The notes beneath the pieces are model-generated. The model ran no database searches, was not told the DNA's origin, and saw only the letters and a program-made list of their open reading frames with translations. Both the position numbers and the translations under genes were made by a program. Shown one piece after another: positions 43,351 through 54,850 of a stretch of 64,000 bases of DNA. The DNA is from Chlorokybus atmophyticus (Eukaryota; Streptophyta; Chlorokybophyceae; Chlorokybales; Chlorokybaceae). Numbering within the stretch: the stretch's first letter is position 1; every line of letters begins with the position of its first letter. The stretch lies in NCBI GenBank assembly GCA_009103225.1, contig RHPI01002504.1, forward strand, positions 1 through 64,000, read 5' to 3'.

Positions 43351-43580
43351 GGGCAGCGTGATCTGTCTGCACCACAAGCTGCAGGCCTAATGGACTTAGA
43401 GCATGTGGAAGGCTTCTCGGCAACACGTCGACTAGCACATGCATGGCTTGGCTTACCCAAAAGGCCACAGCTGGCGTGTATGTGCGAGTGAATGCAAGTC
43501 CTTGAGTGCGCTGTGTGCAAAGAAGAGCGTAAAGAATGTGAAGCAATGTGAGCATCCCTAGTGTGTACATAGCCCCCCCC

Positions 43581-43734
43581 NNNNNNNNNNNNNNNNNNNN
43601 NNNNNNNNNNNNNNNNNNNNNNNNNNNNNNNNNNNNNNNNNNNNNNNNNNNNNNNNNNNNNNNNNNNNNNNNNNNNNNNNNNNNNNNNNNNNNNNNNNNN
43701 NNNNNNNNNNNNNNNNNNNNNNNNNNNNNNNNNN
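43581..43734. other. Assembly gap of 154 N next to poly-C
   Basis: Preceded by ten C. Like the first gap, it lies beside the duplicated family and a homopolymer, downstream (in gene direction) of the exon at 43933. Later exons of that gene may be hidden or misassembled here. Confidence 0.98.
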
Positions 43735-43932
43735 AAGGTTTAAGCTGCATGCTCGATCGCATGCGCTCGCACTCCAACAATAGTCTGCAAAGACACTGCA
43801 AGCTTGGCTTGGGCGGCACAATACAGATGGCAGTCAAGTACGAAGCATGTTAGTGCAGATGCATATCGGTTGTCTATGATGATTATTGCATCTCGACAGT
43901 CAACGTAAGCGATTGTACTCACAATAGCTCAC

Positions 43933-44508
43933 CTTCCATGGCGTGATGTAAACTGGTGCACGATAAAACAAGGGCTCTTTGCCCTTGATGGCTGAGACAA
44001 GCAGCACTAGTGCTGCATCTAGCCATCCGTCCACATGGTGCCACAAGTGCTCTCGCCTCCCCAAACCACTGATAGCTTCTATACACTGTGGCAGGCTGCC
44101 CACAAAAGCACACTCCGTCCCATCAACCTCGCCATGCGTAATAGTGTTAGTAATCAGTTGCATTCCCCGTGGCTCCTCATCCAGCCAAGCCGTACCCCTC
44201 ACCACTGTGTCCAGAATGTGCTGCTTGGCCGCCTCCACCGATGGCAAGTTGGCCCTCGCCAACCTCAAAGCTAAGCCTGCATTGTCAAAGGCAACCACCA
44301 AGCCTTGGTGACTGTCTCCACGCAGGCGGCCGTCACGCGCCAGCTCACGGAAAATGTTGAGCGTGGCTGGGGACAGGAGGTGTCCGCACTCGCCCTGAAC
44401 CTCAACCTCCTCCTCTCCCTCCTCTCCCTCTCCCTCCTCCTCCCAACTGTCCTCGTCGCTGCCATCGCCAGGCATGGGATGGGGCAGCGCCGTTGCCATG
44501 GCGCACAC
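43933..44508 (-). CDS. First exon of an unrecognised duplicated-family gene, intact copy
   Basis: 192 codons from ATG 44508 (or 44499) to a GTGAGC donor at 43932. An acidic start (GDGSDEDSWEEEGEGEEGEE) is followed by GHLLSPATLNIFRELARDGR, VVAFDNAGLALRLARANLPS, VEAAKQHILDTVVRGTAWLD, HLWHHVDGWLDAALVLLVSA and FYRAPVYITPWK. The order helix-turn-helix, then WHHVDG and a final strand, looks like a folded alpha/beta domain, but no family was recognised. Two broken copies (31226-31641 and 42439-43217) lie nearby. Downstream exons would fall in or past the N gap. Confidence 0.55.
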
Positions 44509-46246
44509 GCCTAAGGAGGTAAACTTCCCTTCCTACCTATGCCCAACTGACCGCCCCCGCCGCCCCCGCCGCCGCCCCAGGAGAACCTACACAAGGCCAC
44601 TACTACTAAACTACACGGAGAGAAGTGTGCTTAGCGCTGTCGTGTCGGTGGTGGTGGTGTTGGTTGTTGCGGCCTGGAGGTGGCTAGCAATGTGACTGGT
44701 GTGGGCGGCGCGGGTGGTGAGAGGATTAGCTTAGCTTGGTCACTGGCAGGTAAGGCATGCACCTTGCGAGAGACTATTCCACTATTCAACACGTGAGGCA
44801 TGGGCGCATTGCTTGCTTGAAGCAAATTCTGTTGATTGGTGGGTGGGTGTGCCAGTGCCCGTCAAGGTCGTCAATTAAAAGACACGTTGTTCAGCGTTGC
44901 TTGCGACACTCGTGGCCAGAGGGTCATCTCTTGTACGTGTATAGCCAGCATTGTGGAATGCATGCAGTAGAAGCAATGCGCAGTACTTACCGCCGCTCGA
45001 CATAACACACACACTCCGTTGTTGCCCGAATTGCTTCCACCAAATAATCAACGTGCACGCTGTTTGGCAAGCTACCTCTTGCTGACGCGGCCAACCTTTG
45101 GCGTCACAGGATGGTGAAGCTGATTCATCACACCAAATCCAGGACAGTTCAGTCAGTGTCAGGCCTGGAGACTAGTTGACCTTGTGTGAAGAAAAAACCA
45201 CGCACTCTTTTTCGGGATCATGCAGGAGGTCTTTTCCCGGGCAGCGGCACATAACGGCCCCACTTGCTCCAAACATGTCCTCATAGCAAGGTCTCCATCC
45301 GCTGCAACTACAGCAAAGTCTACCCAATACTCTTCATAGCACACACAAGCACGTGCACGCAAGCACATACGCACACACGCCCCCTCGCATGCGCACACGC
45401 GCTCACCAGCATTGGTGTGTGTAGTGCAGGAGACGCTGATGGCATGTGTGTTGTTGCCCGCTCCATGAGAGTGTTTTTCCAGTAACGCTTGATGCTCAGG
45501 TGCATAGGTGAATGCCCGCGCACTTCTAGCGGGGACTGAGTTTGGGCCAGGCAGCCAAGCTGCTGGCATGCGTGGCCATTCGACACGGGCACAGACCACT
45601 GCGCTGTGTTTGTATGTGAGCCAGCTGCATGCAGCTGCAACATTGGAGACAAACCTTTGCGCAGCACACTCATACTCTACTAGTCGTGTGCTGTATCCTG
45701 AGATGTTAGAGCGAGCAAGGGTGATACTCGTTACGAGCTAGTTCCTGACCTGTGCGTGAGATGGTCATGTTGGTTGCCAATCACTGCCATCCGAAACAAA
45801 CCACATAATGCAAATCTGTCCGACTCCTTAAGCATGCACAACCTCAACTACCTCGTCAGCCTGCTGGAGACGCTGCCGCGGGGGCTTCTAGATATATGTG
45901 CATGTGGCGTGCTGGTAGAGGCAGAGGCGCGAGCGAGAAGCGGGCTTAACTAAGCATGCCATCACCGGCTAGTTGGTGTGCAAGAGCAATGCTTGGCTGT
46001 GAAAAACTAAGCAATCTAGCTGTGAAGCATTTGTTTGTCAGGAGTATAATCCGGGTAGACCACGCAGGTGTCTACATGGTGCACTTGCATAGATGGCATA
46101 ACAAATGTTGGATGACGCACATGATGCAGAGTAGAGCAAGCACAAGTGACATGGCCACCCGCATCTTGAGAATGTATCTGCTCCCCTCGTGCGTCACACC
46201 ACTCCCAAAGACCTAAATGTTGCGAGCTCTGTGCCTGTTATGTAGT
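44509..46246. other. Mostly unannotated region with exon-like fragments
   Basis: A minus-strand stretch at about 45159-45340 (YWVDFAVVAADGDLAMRTCL, EKTSCMIPKKSAWFFLHT) and another at about 45430-45520 (HQALLEKHSHGAGNNTHAIS) look like two exons separated by a CA-rich intron, but no family or full gene could be assembled. 44560-44580 is CCG/CCCCGC-rich. Elsewhere nothing is recognised. Confidence 0.35.
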
Positions 46247-46696
46247 TCACTCGCACTCTTTGATCAGCATATGGACCAATTCGTTTGATTGCTTGCGCAC
46301 TGTAGCTGGTGCAGGCATTGGCGCGGCTGCAGCATGAGGAACCAACCATAGCTGCCAAGCTCGGTTGTGAAAGGACATACGTCTACCCTGCATGTTGGTG
46401 CATGATGCATGCAACATGCACATCATGTCTTGCAGACAAGCCATCTGTAAACCTAACTTATTCACAAAATTGTCCTGCCGTGGCAACCAGCTGCACGGGT
46501 GGCGGCTGAACCCACCAGGAAAACCCCGGCAGCTGGCACTGGAGCAATATTTGCTTTCTACAAAACCAGCTCTGCCCTTCACTGTACCGCTGCAACACTG
46601 TTTTGAACTCTCCAGCAAAACCTCAGTCGAGGAAGGAACGCGTTTCCCGAGGGCTTGTCCCGAGACATTATGAAGGGTGGCTGTATGCTTACACAC
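46247..46696 (-). CDS. Possible terminal exons of an unknown gene
   Basis: A minus-strand frame reads LPRQDNFVNKLGLQMACLQD and ends RKQSNELVHMLIKECE at a stop. The hydrophilic, balanced composition suggests coding, and CTTGCAAG/GT-like signals are near. Function and 5' end are unknown. Confidence 0.25.
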   Translation of the reverse strand: MCKHTATLHNVSGQALGKRVPSSTEVLLESSKQCCSGTVKGRAGFVESKYCSSASCRGFPGGFSRHPCSWLPRQDNFVNKLGLQMACLQDMMCMLHASCTNMQGRRMSFHNRAWQLWLVPHAAAAPMPAPATVRKQSNELVHMLIKECE

Positions 46697-46811
46697 TTAT
46701 GGCTGGGGCGGATGTATCCATGTGCGACTCTTTCAAGTGGGAGCCGGCTGCTACATACCAAAATCTCGTTTATCTCGTTTATCTTGTTTGTCTTTGCTCT
46801 CTCTTGGCCAC

Positions 46812-48149
46812 TCAAACGACCGGGGAAGGGTGAGGGTTGCCCTTACGTCTACAAGAAAACGACTGCTTGCTCTGAGCTGAGCACGAAGTCGGGAAAGAGG
46901 ACCCCCTGCTGCGTGAGGGAGAACCATCTGAGGAGGAAGGGTATGGGTGCGACGATGGTGAGGCGCTGGGGCTCCGGATCTGAAGCTTCTCCAGCTTCGG
47001 CTGTTTGTTGGCGGGAGAGTGCGTGTACTCGCTGCTGCAGGCGTCTACAGGGCTGTCGGCGGACGCACGCTTGGTGGAGGACACATTGCATGGCTTGCAC
47101 TGACCCGCATTGCACTGGCCAGAGGCATCGCAGCAGCGGCTGCGAGACTTCTTGACAAAATTGGACATGAACGAGCCGTCGAAGCTGTCGGAGCTGTTCC
47201 TGCTGTTGCTGGAAGATTCCTTGTTGCTGCTGCTGTGGACCCTCGCTTTGCACTCGTCTTTGGCGCGCGACGCGCTGGGTGCAAGCTCCTTCATGCTGCC
47301 TCCTCTCTTGAAAACAGCATCTACCTGCAATGCAAGAACATTGCAGGTAGCTTTGAGCAGGATGGTCAAATAGCTAAGCAAGAAAGAGCATGACTGCTTG
47401 GGCAAGCACGCAGACGCACAAGCACCACACACAAAAGCATAAGCACAAGCAAGCACACCAACCTTGCAGCAGACAGAGCAGAAGCGGTATGCATCTTGCA
47501 AGGACCGGTCGCAGGTCTCACACGCATTGGACAGCGAGCCCGGTTTGGAGGGGCGATGCTGCGGCCGCTGGTTGAGGAACACCACCCTGGCGCCATTGAT
47601 GATGTACGTCTGCACACCACTCCAGTCCAGCAAGCGGCCAATGTCACTCAGGCGTACCACGTCATGGTACACATAGCGCCGAATCTACAAGAAGAGGAGA
47701 AGAATTGGCCTCACGCGAGAACACATACACAACCAGCTGCTTCCAATCAACTTCAGGCACAGCGCAGCTCAAACTCGCACCTGGATGAGATTGTGGTCTC
47801 TGTGCGCGGGCAGGCAGTGCTGGCAGAGGACGCCAGCTGTGCCAGGTAGGGCAGCGCAGTCTATGCACAAAATGTTGGTCTCGTTCTTCTTGCTAGCCTC
47901 GTGCCGGCCGCAACCAGTGAAGAACTTGGCCGTCAGCAGCGTGTGAAGCCAGCCTGGACGCTGTTGCTGCTCAAACTGCTGCTCAAACTGCTGTTGCTGA
48001 CACTGGGGTTCGGGCTGCAGCTGCAACTGCTGAGGACGCTTCTTTTGCTGCTGCTGCTCAGCAATAAAAGCCTGGGCGGAGTCTAATTGCTGCTCATCGT
48101 CCTCCAGAACAGGCACAACTTGCATGAGGGCGCTCAGCGCATAGCCAAC
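46812..48149 (-). CDS. PLATZ-family zinc-binding transcription factor
   Basis: Three exons recognised on the minus strand: 47781-48149, 47463-47684 and 46812-47324, 367 codons in phase. PLATZ proteins are plant-type DNA-binding repressors of A/T-rich promoters. The first exon has a Gln-rich linker (QQQQFEQQFEQQQ), then WLHTLLTAKFF and the first zinc cluster (CGRHEASKKNETNILCIDC, CQHCLPAHRDHNLIQ). The second exon has VYHDVVRLSDIGRLLDWSGV, VQTYIINGARVVFLNQRPQ and the second cluster CETCDRSLQDAYRFCSVCCK. The C-terminus is Ser-rich and basic. The internal ATG at 48125 (MQVVPVLEDD) may be the start, or a further 5' exon may exist near 48260-48330 (AARRATLIM before a GTGAGT donor). Confidence 0.92.
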
Positions 48150-49402
48150 CTGTAGGCAGGCAACATCTCACTCAGTTCATGGCTGGAATGCACCATTGCT
48201 ACTTCTCAACGAACTTGCTCATGAGAATTGGCATACCAACTCTGCGGGCCACTTGCAAACTCACCATGATTAACGTAGCCCTTCTTGCGGCGGCGGCAAT
48301 GCTAGAAAGCTGAGCTTTGTTGCTATTATTCCCGTCTTGAACTGCTCAGAGTCGACACAGCACAGTTTCAACAGCATACGCTGTAACAAGCACACTTGTT
48401 CCACCTTCCAAGAACTACTGACGACAGCGCTACCGACGACGCCATGGACCAGCAGGATGACATCCTCCCAACCGTCGCCCACCCCGCCGCCCGTACACCC
48501 ATCCCAAGCCAAGCTTCAGCCAGAGTTGCTCTCTTCACCCCTACGCACTCCTCAACCTCAAGTCCTAGCCAACATCCTCCACGACACCTCTTTGTCCTCG
48601 TCGTGCTCCTGCTCCTCCTCCTCCGCCGCCAATTGGACACGGCTTCAGCCACAGCTACAGCTTCAGCTTGCTACTTCACAGCTTTGCTGCCAACAAGCTT
48701 GCAATTGACCTTGCGGCAGAAAAAACAGACAAGAGAGATCCTCTGCGGGGGAATTTTCGGGAATCCAAAAAGCAGGGGCGAGGGAGAGATTATTGATTAA
48801 TAAACCCTACGCACAGAGGAAAAACGGGTAATTCTGTGCTGCGATTGCGGCTTCAATAGACCGGCAAACGCCAAAGGGAATATGTCGGCCAGCGTAGCAT
48901 ATTGCAACGCATTGACGATTCCACCCTATTCCCTTCCACTGCGAAAAGCCGCCCCAGCGTTAACTAGCTTCTGGAATCTCACCCCTGGGAAGATTCCCTT
49001 ACCACACCCGAGTCCTCTGGCATGGCAAAGTGAGCCTGACGGAATAATAATTTGTCAATGACTTCTGTTAGCCGCCCCCTGCCTGCGCCGCCGTTACTGC
49101 CATGCTGCGGCCTGTGCATAACGTAAGCACGGGGTCTGACATGTGTACGGGTCCGTTGAGATTCTTTGGCGCGGGGTGATAATCAATGAGACTCATGTAG
49201 CGGCGAGAGATCGATCGGTCGTTTGATCGGTTTCGGTCCTCCTCAGTGCTGTCCGCCTGTGCAGACAGCAGCGAAACGACCGCGCGAACGAACGCCGAGG
49301 GGATGGCTGTGCGGAAGTGCGGCGCACAAGGGAGCACAAGGCGCACAAGCCAGGCCAAGCTAGACCAGCCCGGACTGCGAGACCAGGCCAAGCGGAGATG
49401 GG
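48150..49402. other. 5' flank of PLATZ and intergenic region
   Basis: 48270-48330 may hold a short 5' exon of PLATZ. 48400-48710 is CTC/CAG-rich with open frames on both strands but no family support. AAACCCTAC occurs at 48802-48810. 48830-49060 shows no recognisable gene. Confidence 0.4.
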
Positions 49403-50618
49403 ATGGCGGCGGCTGCGGCGCCCGCTGCGGCGGTGTTGATAAACGCAGCTCCATTGACGCCACCGTCACGCTGTAACTGGGCTCGTGGGAGAAGTCGGCG
49501 GCGAAGTGGTGTCGTGAGCGTACGCTCCTGCGCGGAGGGCAAGGCGGCGCCGACGGCATCACCGCCGCCGCAGCAACAACAGGCGGCGGCGCCTGTGAGG
49601 GCTGCTGTGAGTCTGGTCACCGGCCTGCTGTCGCTGGCTGGTAAATATGTTATCAACTCTACTCGATGAGATGTCACAAGCGCCGACACACGCTGATACA
49701 TTTTTGCAGGCAAGAGACAAGGCAGCACAACGCCAGGTCGGTTAACATGCATCGCACAGATTGCATGCACCATCATTACTCTTGCTCCATTGCAGTAGTT
49801 CAATGCCTGAGCTGAACTGCGTTGATAGTGGTTCCAGGCCATTGCATGTGTGCATGTGTGCATGTGTCATATGTGTCCTACATGCAGCTTCCTCCAAGAA
49901 GGCCAGCATTGGTTCAGTAGAGGAAGCCATTACGCTTCTGCGAGAGGACTTCGCTGAAGAGTACTTTGTGACTGCACGCATCAATGCCGACCTCTATGAC
50001 GATAACTGCCTGTTTGCGGATCCGACGGTATGTATGGGTGAATGACACTAACGCAACCTCACTCATACTGCGCACGTGAGTGTGCATGTGTGCATGTGCA
50101 TGCACGTGTGTGCGTATGTCTATGAGTGTGCGTGTGCGTGTTACTGTGGTAGTATGTGTGTGTCTGTGCGTCCAATGGTGCGCGCATGGATGAAAGACAC
50201 CAATACAACCTCACGCACTAACGAAATACATGTACGCATGTGTGCTTGCGGTGTGTGTTCATGCGTACAGGTGTCATTCAGGGGGTTGGAAAGGTGGCGT
50301 CGCAACATCAGTCTCCTGATGCCCTTCTTCATCAACCCGACAATAACTCTACTTGACGTCCAAGTGACTAGCCCGCTCTTACTGCTCGCATCATGGCGGT
50401 TGACCACGCACCTGAAGCTGCCTTGGAGACCATACATCAACATTAACGGGATGACTGACTACACGCTTGACCAGGAAAGCCTTCGCGTCACGGCCCATGT
50501 GGAGCGTTGGGATGTGTCGCCTCTGCAGGCCATTGGATTGATATTCCGCCCGGGCAGCCTTGTAAGCAGTAGAAACAGTGATGATAAGTCGCTGAGGCAA
50601 TATTTACATCAACGTTAG
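49403..50618 (+). CDS. DUF2358 (SnoaL-like) protein, probably plastid-targeted
   Basis: Exons 49403-49640, 49710-49736 (27 bp), 49888-50027 and 50271 onward join in phase. The start MAAAAAPAAAVLINAAP with RSRRRSGVVSVRS resembles a chloroplast transit peptide. The domain shows LREDFAEEYFVTARINADLY, DDNCLFADPT, then FRGLERWRRNISLLMPFF, SWRLTTHLKLPWRPYININ and HVERWDVSPLQAIGLIFRPG, as in plant and algal DUF2358 proteins, whose biochemical role is not known. After GSL at 50561 there is a possible GTAAGC donor; without splicing the frame stops at 50618 (about 252 residues). The micro-exon is unusual but keeps the frame. Confidence 0.85.
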
Positions 50619-50951
50619 CATCAATGTCAGCAGCTGTATGCATACAGTCAATGGGTTGGTTTGACTTCTGTTCCACGCAAGTGGTTCCTCACCAATAACA
50701 GGTCAACATGTGTGTAAAAGTCATGATGGTTGAAACCACTTCATGACTGTGAAATGTGCAATGAACCCAACGTGCGCCATGCTGTGTGCCGGAACCACGT
50801 GAACACCCTCCTCAACCTTGTGCATCGATTGCTGCTCAATGTGTCAGCTAGTGCACATTATACAGCAGCCAACTCAGAAACAAATGATAAACCGAAACAT
50901 AAGTGCTGCCTGCGTGTTTGGATATGCACGCAGCACATAGCCAGTCAGTGT

Positions 50952-52240
50952 CTAGAACATGTGCTCTGGCACACACATCCTGAAGAACAGCTGCCGATTG
51001 GCAAGCACACAATGGTTTACTTTGCGCAGTGACTCAACCACACCTGTAGAGATGCGTGTCCACTCATGCAGGGTGTGTGGCATGACAAAGTCACGTTGCA
51101 CCACCTCCAAGACTGCTCCACCGCTGTACACGGCTGCGCAGGTTGCCTTTCTACATGAAGGATGCAGCTGGTTGAAGTCCACGCCTTTGCGAGCACCTAC
51201 ACTAAGGGGCACAGTGGATTGGTATAGCAATCAATATGTGCGAACAGGACTGGTGTGGCATGGATGCTTGTTGAGCACGCTGCACAAAGCTATCTACTCT
51301 GATGATGTCCGCATGCTTCATAGAAACGCTGTGCATCCCACGGATGGCCACAACGCCTGATTTTGACATGCGGTTGGGGTTGACTTGACAACCGAGTGCG
51401 GCTGAGACACATCTGGACAGCAATATCAACACGGTGTCTGCTGGGGCTGAGCTTGGCAACAACATGATATTAACACAGATGCACCAATCCACTTGACATG
51501 AAAGTTCGTAGTCAACAAGCCATGTGGTCGTACCTTGCACACTGTGGCCTTCAATTAGGCTTACATCGCTGCATGCGGTATCGTGCACAGATGTCCACGG
51601 TATGCACACCAATCAACACCGCGCAATGGTAATGTTGATTCTGTCAATGACACGAGAAGCTACCTGCAGAGCAACACAACACACCTGCAGTAGGCTCTGC
51701 TGCATGCACTCATGCCCACTATGGTGCCCATGGAAACACGCGTACTCACAGATCGCATGGACCTCTGCAGCGCCGCATGGTGGTTGACTCCCAATGCTTC
51801 TTGACTGGAAGGATCTCCAGCCCGCTGAAAGCACAACATCAACACGTTTGATCCATTTTCTTACCTGCAGTCCATCACATAATCACCGGAAAAAGCGGTG
51901 AGTGCATTGCTGGCAACGCAGCTTGTAAGCACACCATGCATGTTGGCCTCGAATTTCTACAATATAACAGCGCCGCAAGTACACAGTGACAACCTGTTGC
52001 AGCTGCGAGCATAAGGGAGTGCACTGCGTGGCGTGCGTGCATGCAATCTGCGCGCCGAGTGAACGGAGCCCTAGCCTGCAGCAACCATAGCGGCAGCAGG
52101 GTAGGCGAGCGACAGTGCAGGCGGCGGAGGGGATGGAGGGGGAGGGGCGGGGAGTCGGCGTCCTGCTGCTGTCTGCATGGCTGCTGCGACCGACCCACTG
52201 ACCAAGACGCATGTGCAGGTGCTTGACCTTGCCGTGCATG
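50952..52240 (-). CDS. Uncharacterised multi-exon gene on the minus strand
   Basis: A series of exon-like pieces with GT/AG borders runs in descending order: 52010-51890 (VVTVYLRRCYIVEIRGQHAW, with C-x-x-C in LRCQQCTH), 51830-51740 (RAGDPSSQEALGVNHHAALQ), 51660-51615 (VASRVIDRINITIAR), 51580-51535 (DTACSDVSLIEGHSVQ), 51475-51380 (NIMLLPSSAPADTVLILLSR, CVSAALGCQVNPNR) and a terminal exon 51195-50952 (GVDFNQLHPSCRKATCAAVY, LEVVQRDFVMPHTLHEWTRI). No family recognised and joins are not verified. The intron before the last exon contains a repeat shared with CDC27 intron 6. Confidence 0.4.
51205..51375 (-). repeat. Intron-located repeat, copy 1
   Basis: The reverse complement of this stretch matches 56695-56870 over GTTGTGGCCAT.CGTGGGAT, GCACAGCGTT.CTATGAA, CATGCGGACATCA.CAGAGT and AGATAGCTTTGTGC.GCGTGC. 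In both genes the repeat ends at the 3' splice site of an intron. Confidence 0.75.
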
Positions 52241-52511
52241 CATGCCTGCCTGCATGACTAACAGGGGGGCAGTAGTAGTAGGATTAGGTAGGCGTGGTAG
52301 ATAGCAGGTGCGTTGAGCCCGGTGGTCGAATATACACATGTATGTAAGAAAAAAGTTGCAATCATGCGTACCTGATCATAACACCTGAAGTCCATTCGCG
52401 CTCTTCTCCGCCTGTTAGCAAGCTTCCCGCTGCGCATGCTTGCAAAACAGTACAGCTGTAGAGCTGTTGAGCCTGAGCCACATAGCGATGGCGCCATGAT
52501 GCAGACATTGT

Positions 52512-52760
52512 ATGTATGCTGTAGTAAACTACCGCTTGGGGTTCAGCTGTTACATCAACAGCAGATGGCGAATGCGCACACACGCATGGCGCCGCACGCC
52601 AACTGTCAAAAAGCAAGCAAGGAAGCTGCTTACTGTGGCTGCAAGTCTGCCTGATAGACTTGAGCAGGCAAGACAAGTCAAGGGTGTTGTGACACAATTA
52701 TCTTCGCTTATTGCGGGGCACAAGAAGCGCTCTGTTGGGGGAGTGTTGGCAGGTTGGTAG
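52512..52760 (+). CDS. Possible short or terminal-exon ORF, unknown
   Basis: The last 50 codons read like real protein (VKKQARKLLTVAASLPDRLE, QARQVKGVVTQLSSLIAGHK) and end at TAG 52758. The first 30 codons are less convincing, so the true exon may begin inside, after a splice acceptor. It is amphipathic and basic, with no family. Confidence 0.3.
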   Translation: MYAVVNYRLGFSCYINSRWRMRTHAWRRTPTVKKQARKLLTVAASLPDRLEQARQVKGVVTQLSSLIAGHKKRSVGGVLAGW

Positions 52761-53054
52761 AGCTGACTAGATCAAACCCAAGCAAGAAGCATGAGCAAAA
52801 CATCAACATATCCACCTCGCCTGTAATAGGTACTAGATAAGCGATGGTTATCTGCAATGCCTGAGGCAACTGCTACTCTACAAGCGAAAGGGCTATTGTT
52901 GTTAATACAAAGAGACATGTGTCTCTGAAGCTGACATGTGTGTTTGTATGGGGGTAGAGCAAACAAGCCCGCGCACTGGAATACAACAACAGCTACGCAA
53001 CTCGATGGACGCTGTCGGCAGCGCAAACAATGCGGAAAACAGGTTTCCTACCAC

Positions 53055-54651
53055 TTAAGCAACACGCTGTGAGACTTTATTGGTTTTGTACACTTTGTCG
53101 CACCTCTCCTCAAAGGACCTTACCATGCGCTGCACAACCTCAGAGAAGAACAAGTTGGCTGCCTGCCAAGGATAAGATCATGCCATCAGCCACACACAAG
53201 GTTGATGGTAATATGCAGCTTGAGGGTGTGAGGATTGTCTTACTTGTGCGTATAGCTGTGACTTGAATTGGAAGTCAACGGTAAAGGTAAGCCATGATGT
53301 GCCTGGTCTCGGGCCGGGTGAGAACTCCCACTTGTTTATGAGGTGGTGGAACAGGTTGCTTTCAATAGATGTAGCCTAACCCAAGCAGAAGGTACACACT
53401 CAGTGAGCACCCGGCTACTGAAAGCGTGCACAGAATACAAACAATACGTATTCCCTCTCCTCTCTCAGCAAGAACTACTGGCTAAATATGCGTTTTTGCA
53501 CACACTCACTCGTGCCCATGCACACACTCACATTAGCACAGCAGATAATAGTGGAGCATGAATTGGACGCGCACAACATTGACACATGCGCACGCGTGCA
53601 CGCATGCGCATGCATGAAACCACACATAGACACACAGACAGACAGACAGACAAATACACGTACGCACGCACAAAGAGAGCGCGCGCCTCTGTTCGAGTGA
53701 CGCACCTTCACCATTTCTGGCCGCTTGAGTGTGACAAGCGACACGTAGCGCTCCACAAAGAACTTAAACCCAACTTCGAGCTCCGCTTCCAATGACTCAG
53801 GCGATCTTTTCCGCAGCACGCGCGACCGCTGGCACCACGGCACGTACTGCTCATAGTGCGACACGTCCGCCACAACATCAAACAGCTGCTCCGGAGTGTA
53901 CCTGCGAATAAACACAACACGCATTATTGTACATACCCATATAGGCACGCAACCACATAAGCACAACAAACCAGCGTGGCAACAAGGCATCATTATAACA
54001 AGTAAAGGACACTCGCTCTACAGTATAGGTTGCAATCTGTTGAAACTGGTCTGCAATGCGCCACAACATGCTTCATGCACTCAGTCAGCATCAATCTGTA
54101 TTCATGTGCAGTCAAGAATGGGTGTCCAGCAAAGCAGGTAATCTTGACTTTAGCTAATTATGGCTGTGCTGTGCACAATGCTCCTAAAATTGCTGAGTTA
54201 CTGGCCTTCGACAGCAAGTGTACGCCAATGCACATTACGCTACACTTGTGCGGCCACACAAACCAACCTTTTTTGCAACGCAAGCACTGTTCTAATAGCG
54301 TCAAGCCATGCACGGGTATGGTGGTGATGATGATGGTGGAGGTGTTGAGGATGGTTGAGCATGCAAGCAGCGAGGCACGTACGGCAGCAGGCGCTTTTCG
54401 TGATGAACCTTGCGCAACTCGCCGCCGCCACCAGGCGGCGCGAACCTGCCGGCCAAGCCGAACAGCTGTCGCAGCTGGCCTGGCCTGGCCCAATCCTCCA
54501 CCTCCTGCTGGTACGACGTGGACGGGTGCGGAGGCGGCGGCGAGCATGCGGCGGTGGCTGCTCCAAGCGCTTTCCTCCTCGAAGATGACAAAGATGAGCT
54601 TCCCGACCTGACGGCACGCACCGCCGCCCTCCGCCACATCGCCACCAACAC
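53055..54651 (-). CDS. COQ10: COQ10, mitochondrial coenzyme Q-binding START-domain protein
   Basis: Four exons on the minus strand: 54383-54651, 53706-53901, 53244-53375 and 53055-53162; 234 residues. COQ10 binds ubiquinone and is needed for its use in respiration. The START/polyketide-cyclase fold shows YTPEQLFDVVADVSHYEQYV, PWCQRSRVL, EAELEVGFKFFVERYVSLVT, LFHHLINKWEFSPGP, LTFTVDFQFKSQLYAQ and LFFSEVVQRMVRSFEERC. The N-terminal exon is Arg/Ser-rich (MWRRAAVRAVRSGSSS), fitting a mitochondrial presequence; a second ATG at 54639 is an alternative start. It is head to head with CDC27, with starts 200 bp apart. Confidence 0.93.
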
Positions 54652-54850
54652 CGCCGCCGCCGCTGCCGGCAGGCGGCTACACTAATCCCTACCAGCCCTA
54701 AACCCAGTTTGTTAACCCAACTATACCCGAGGATAAACGGTCTCCGTCAACAGTTAGATTGGAACGCTTCCCGGGACGGCGGCGGTGGTGGCGGTGGCGG
54801 CGGCGATGGGGTTGGGGTTGGGGTTGGGGTTGTGAGGAGAGGGGTCAGCC
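54652..54850. promoter_or_regulatory. Shared divergent promoter of COQ10 and CDC27
   Basis: 199 bp separate the two start codons. The interval has CCCTAAACCC (54696-54705), a telo-box-like motif, and a GGCGGT-rich and GGGGTT-repeat tract just before the CDC27 ATG. No clear TATA box. Confidence 0.5.

Noticed and set aside
53635-53652. CAGA tandem repeat in COQ10 intron 2
   Set aside because: A short ordinary microsatellite within an intron.
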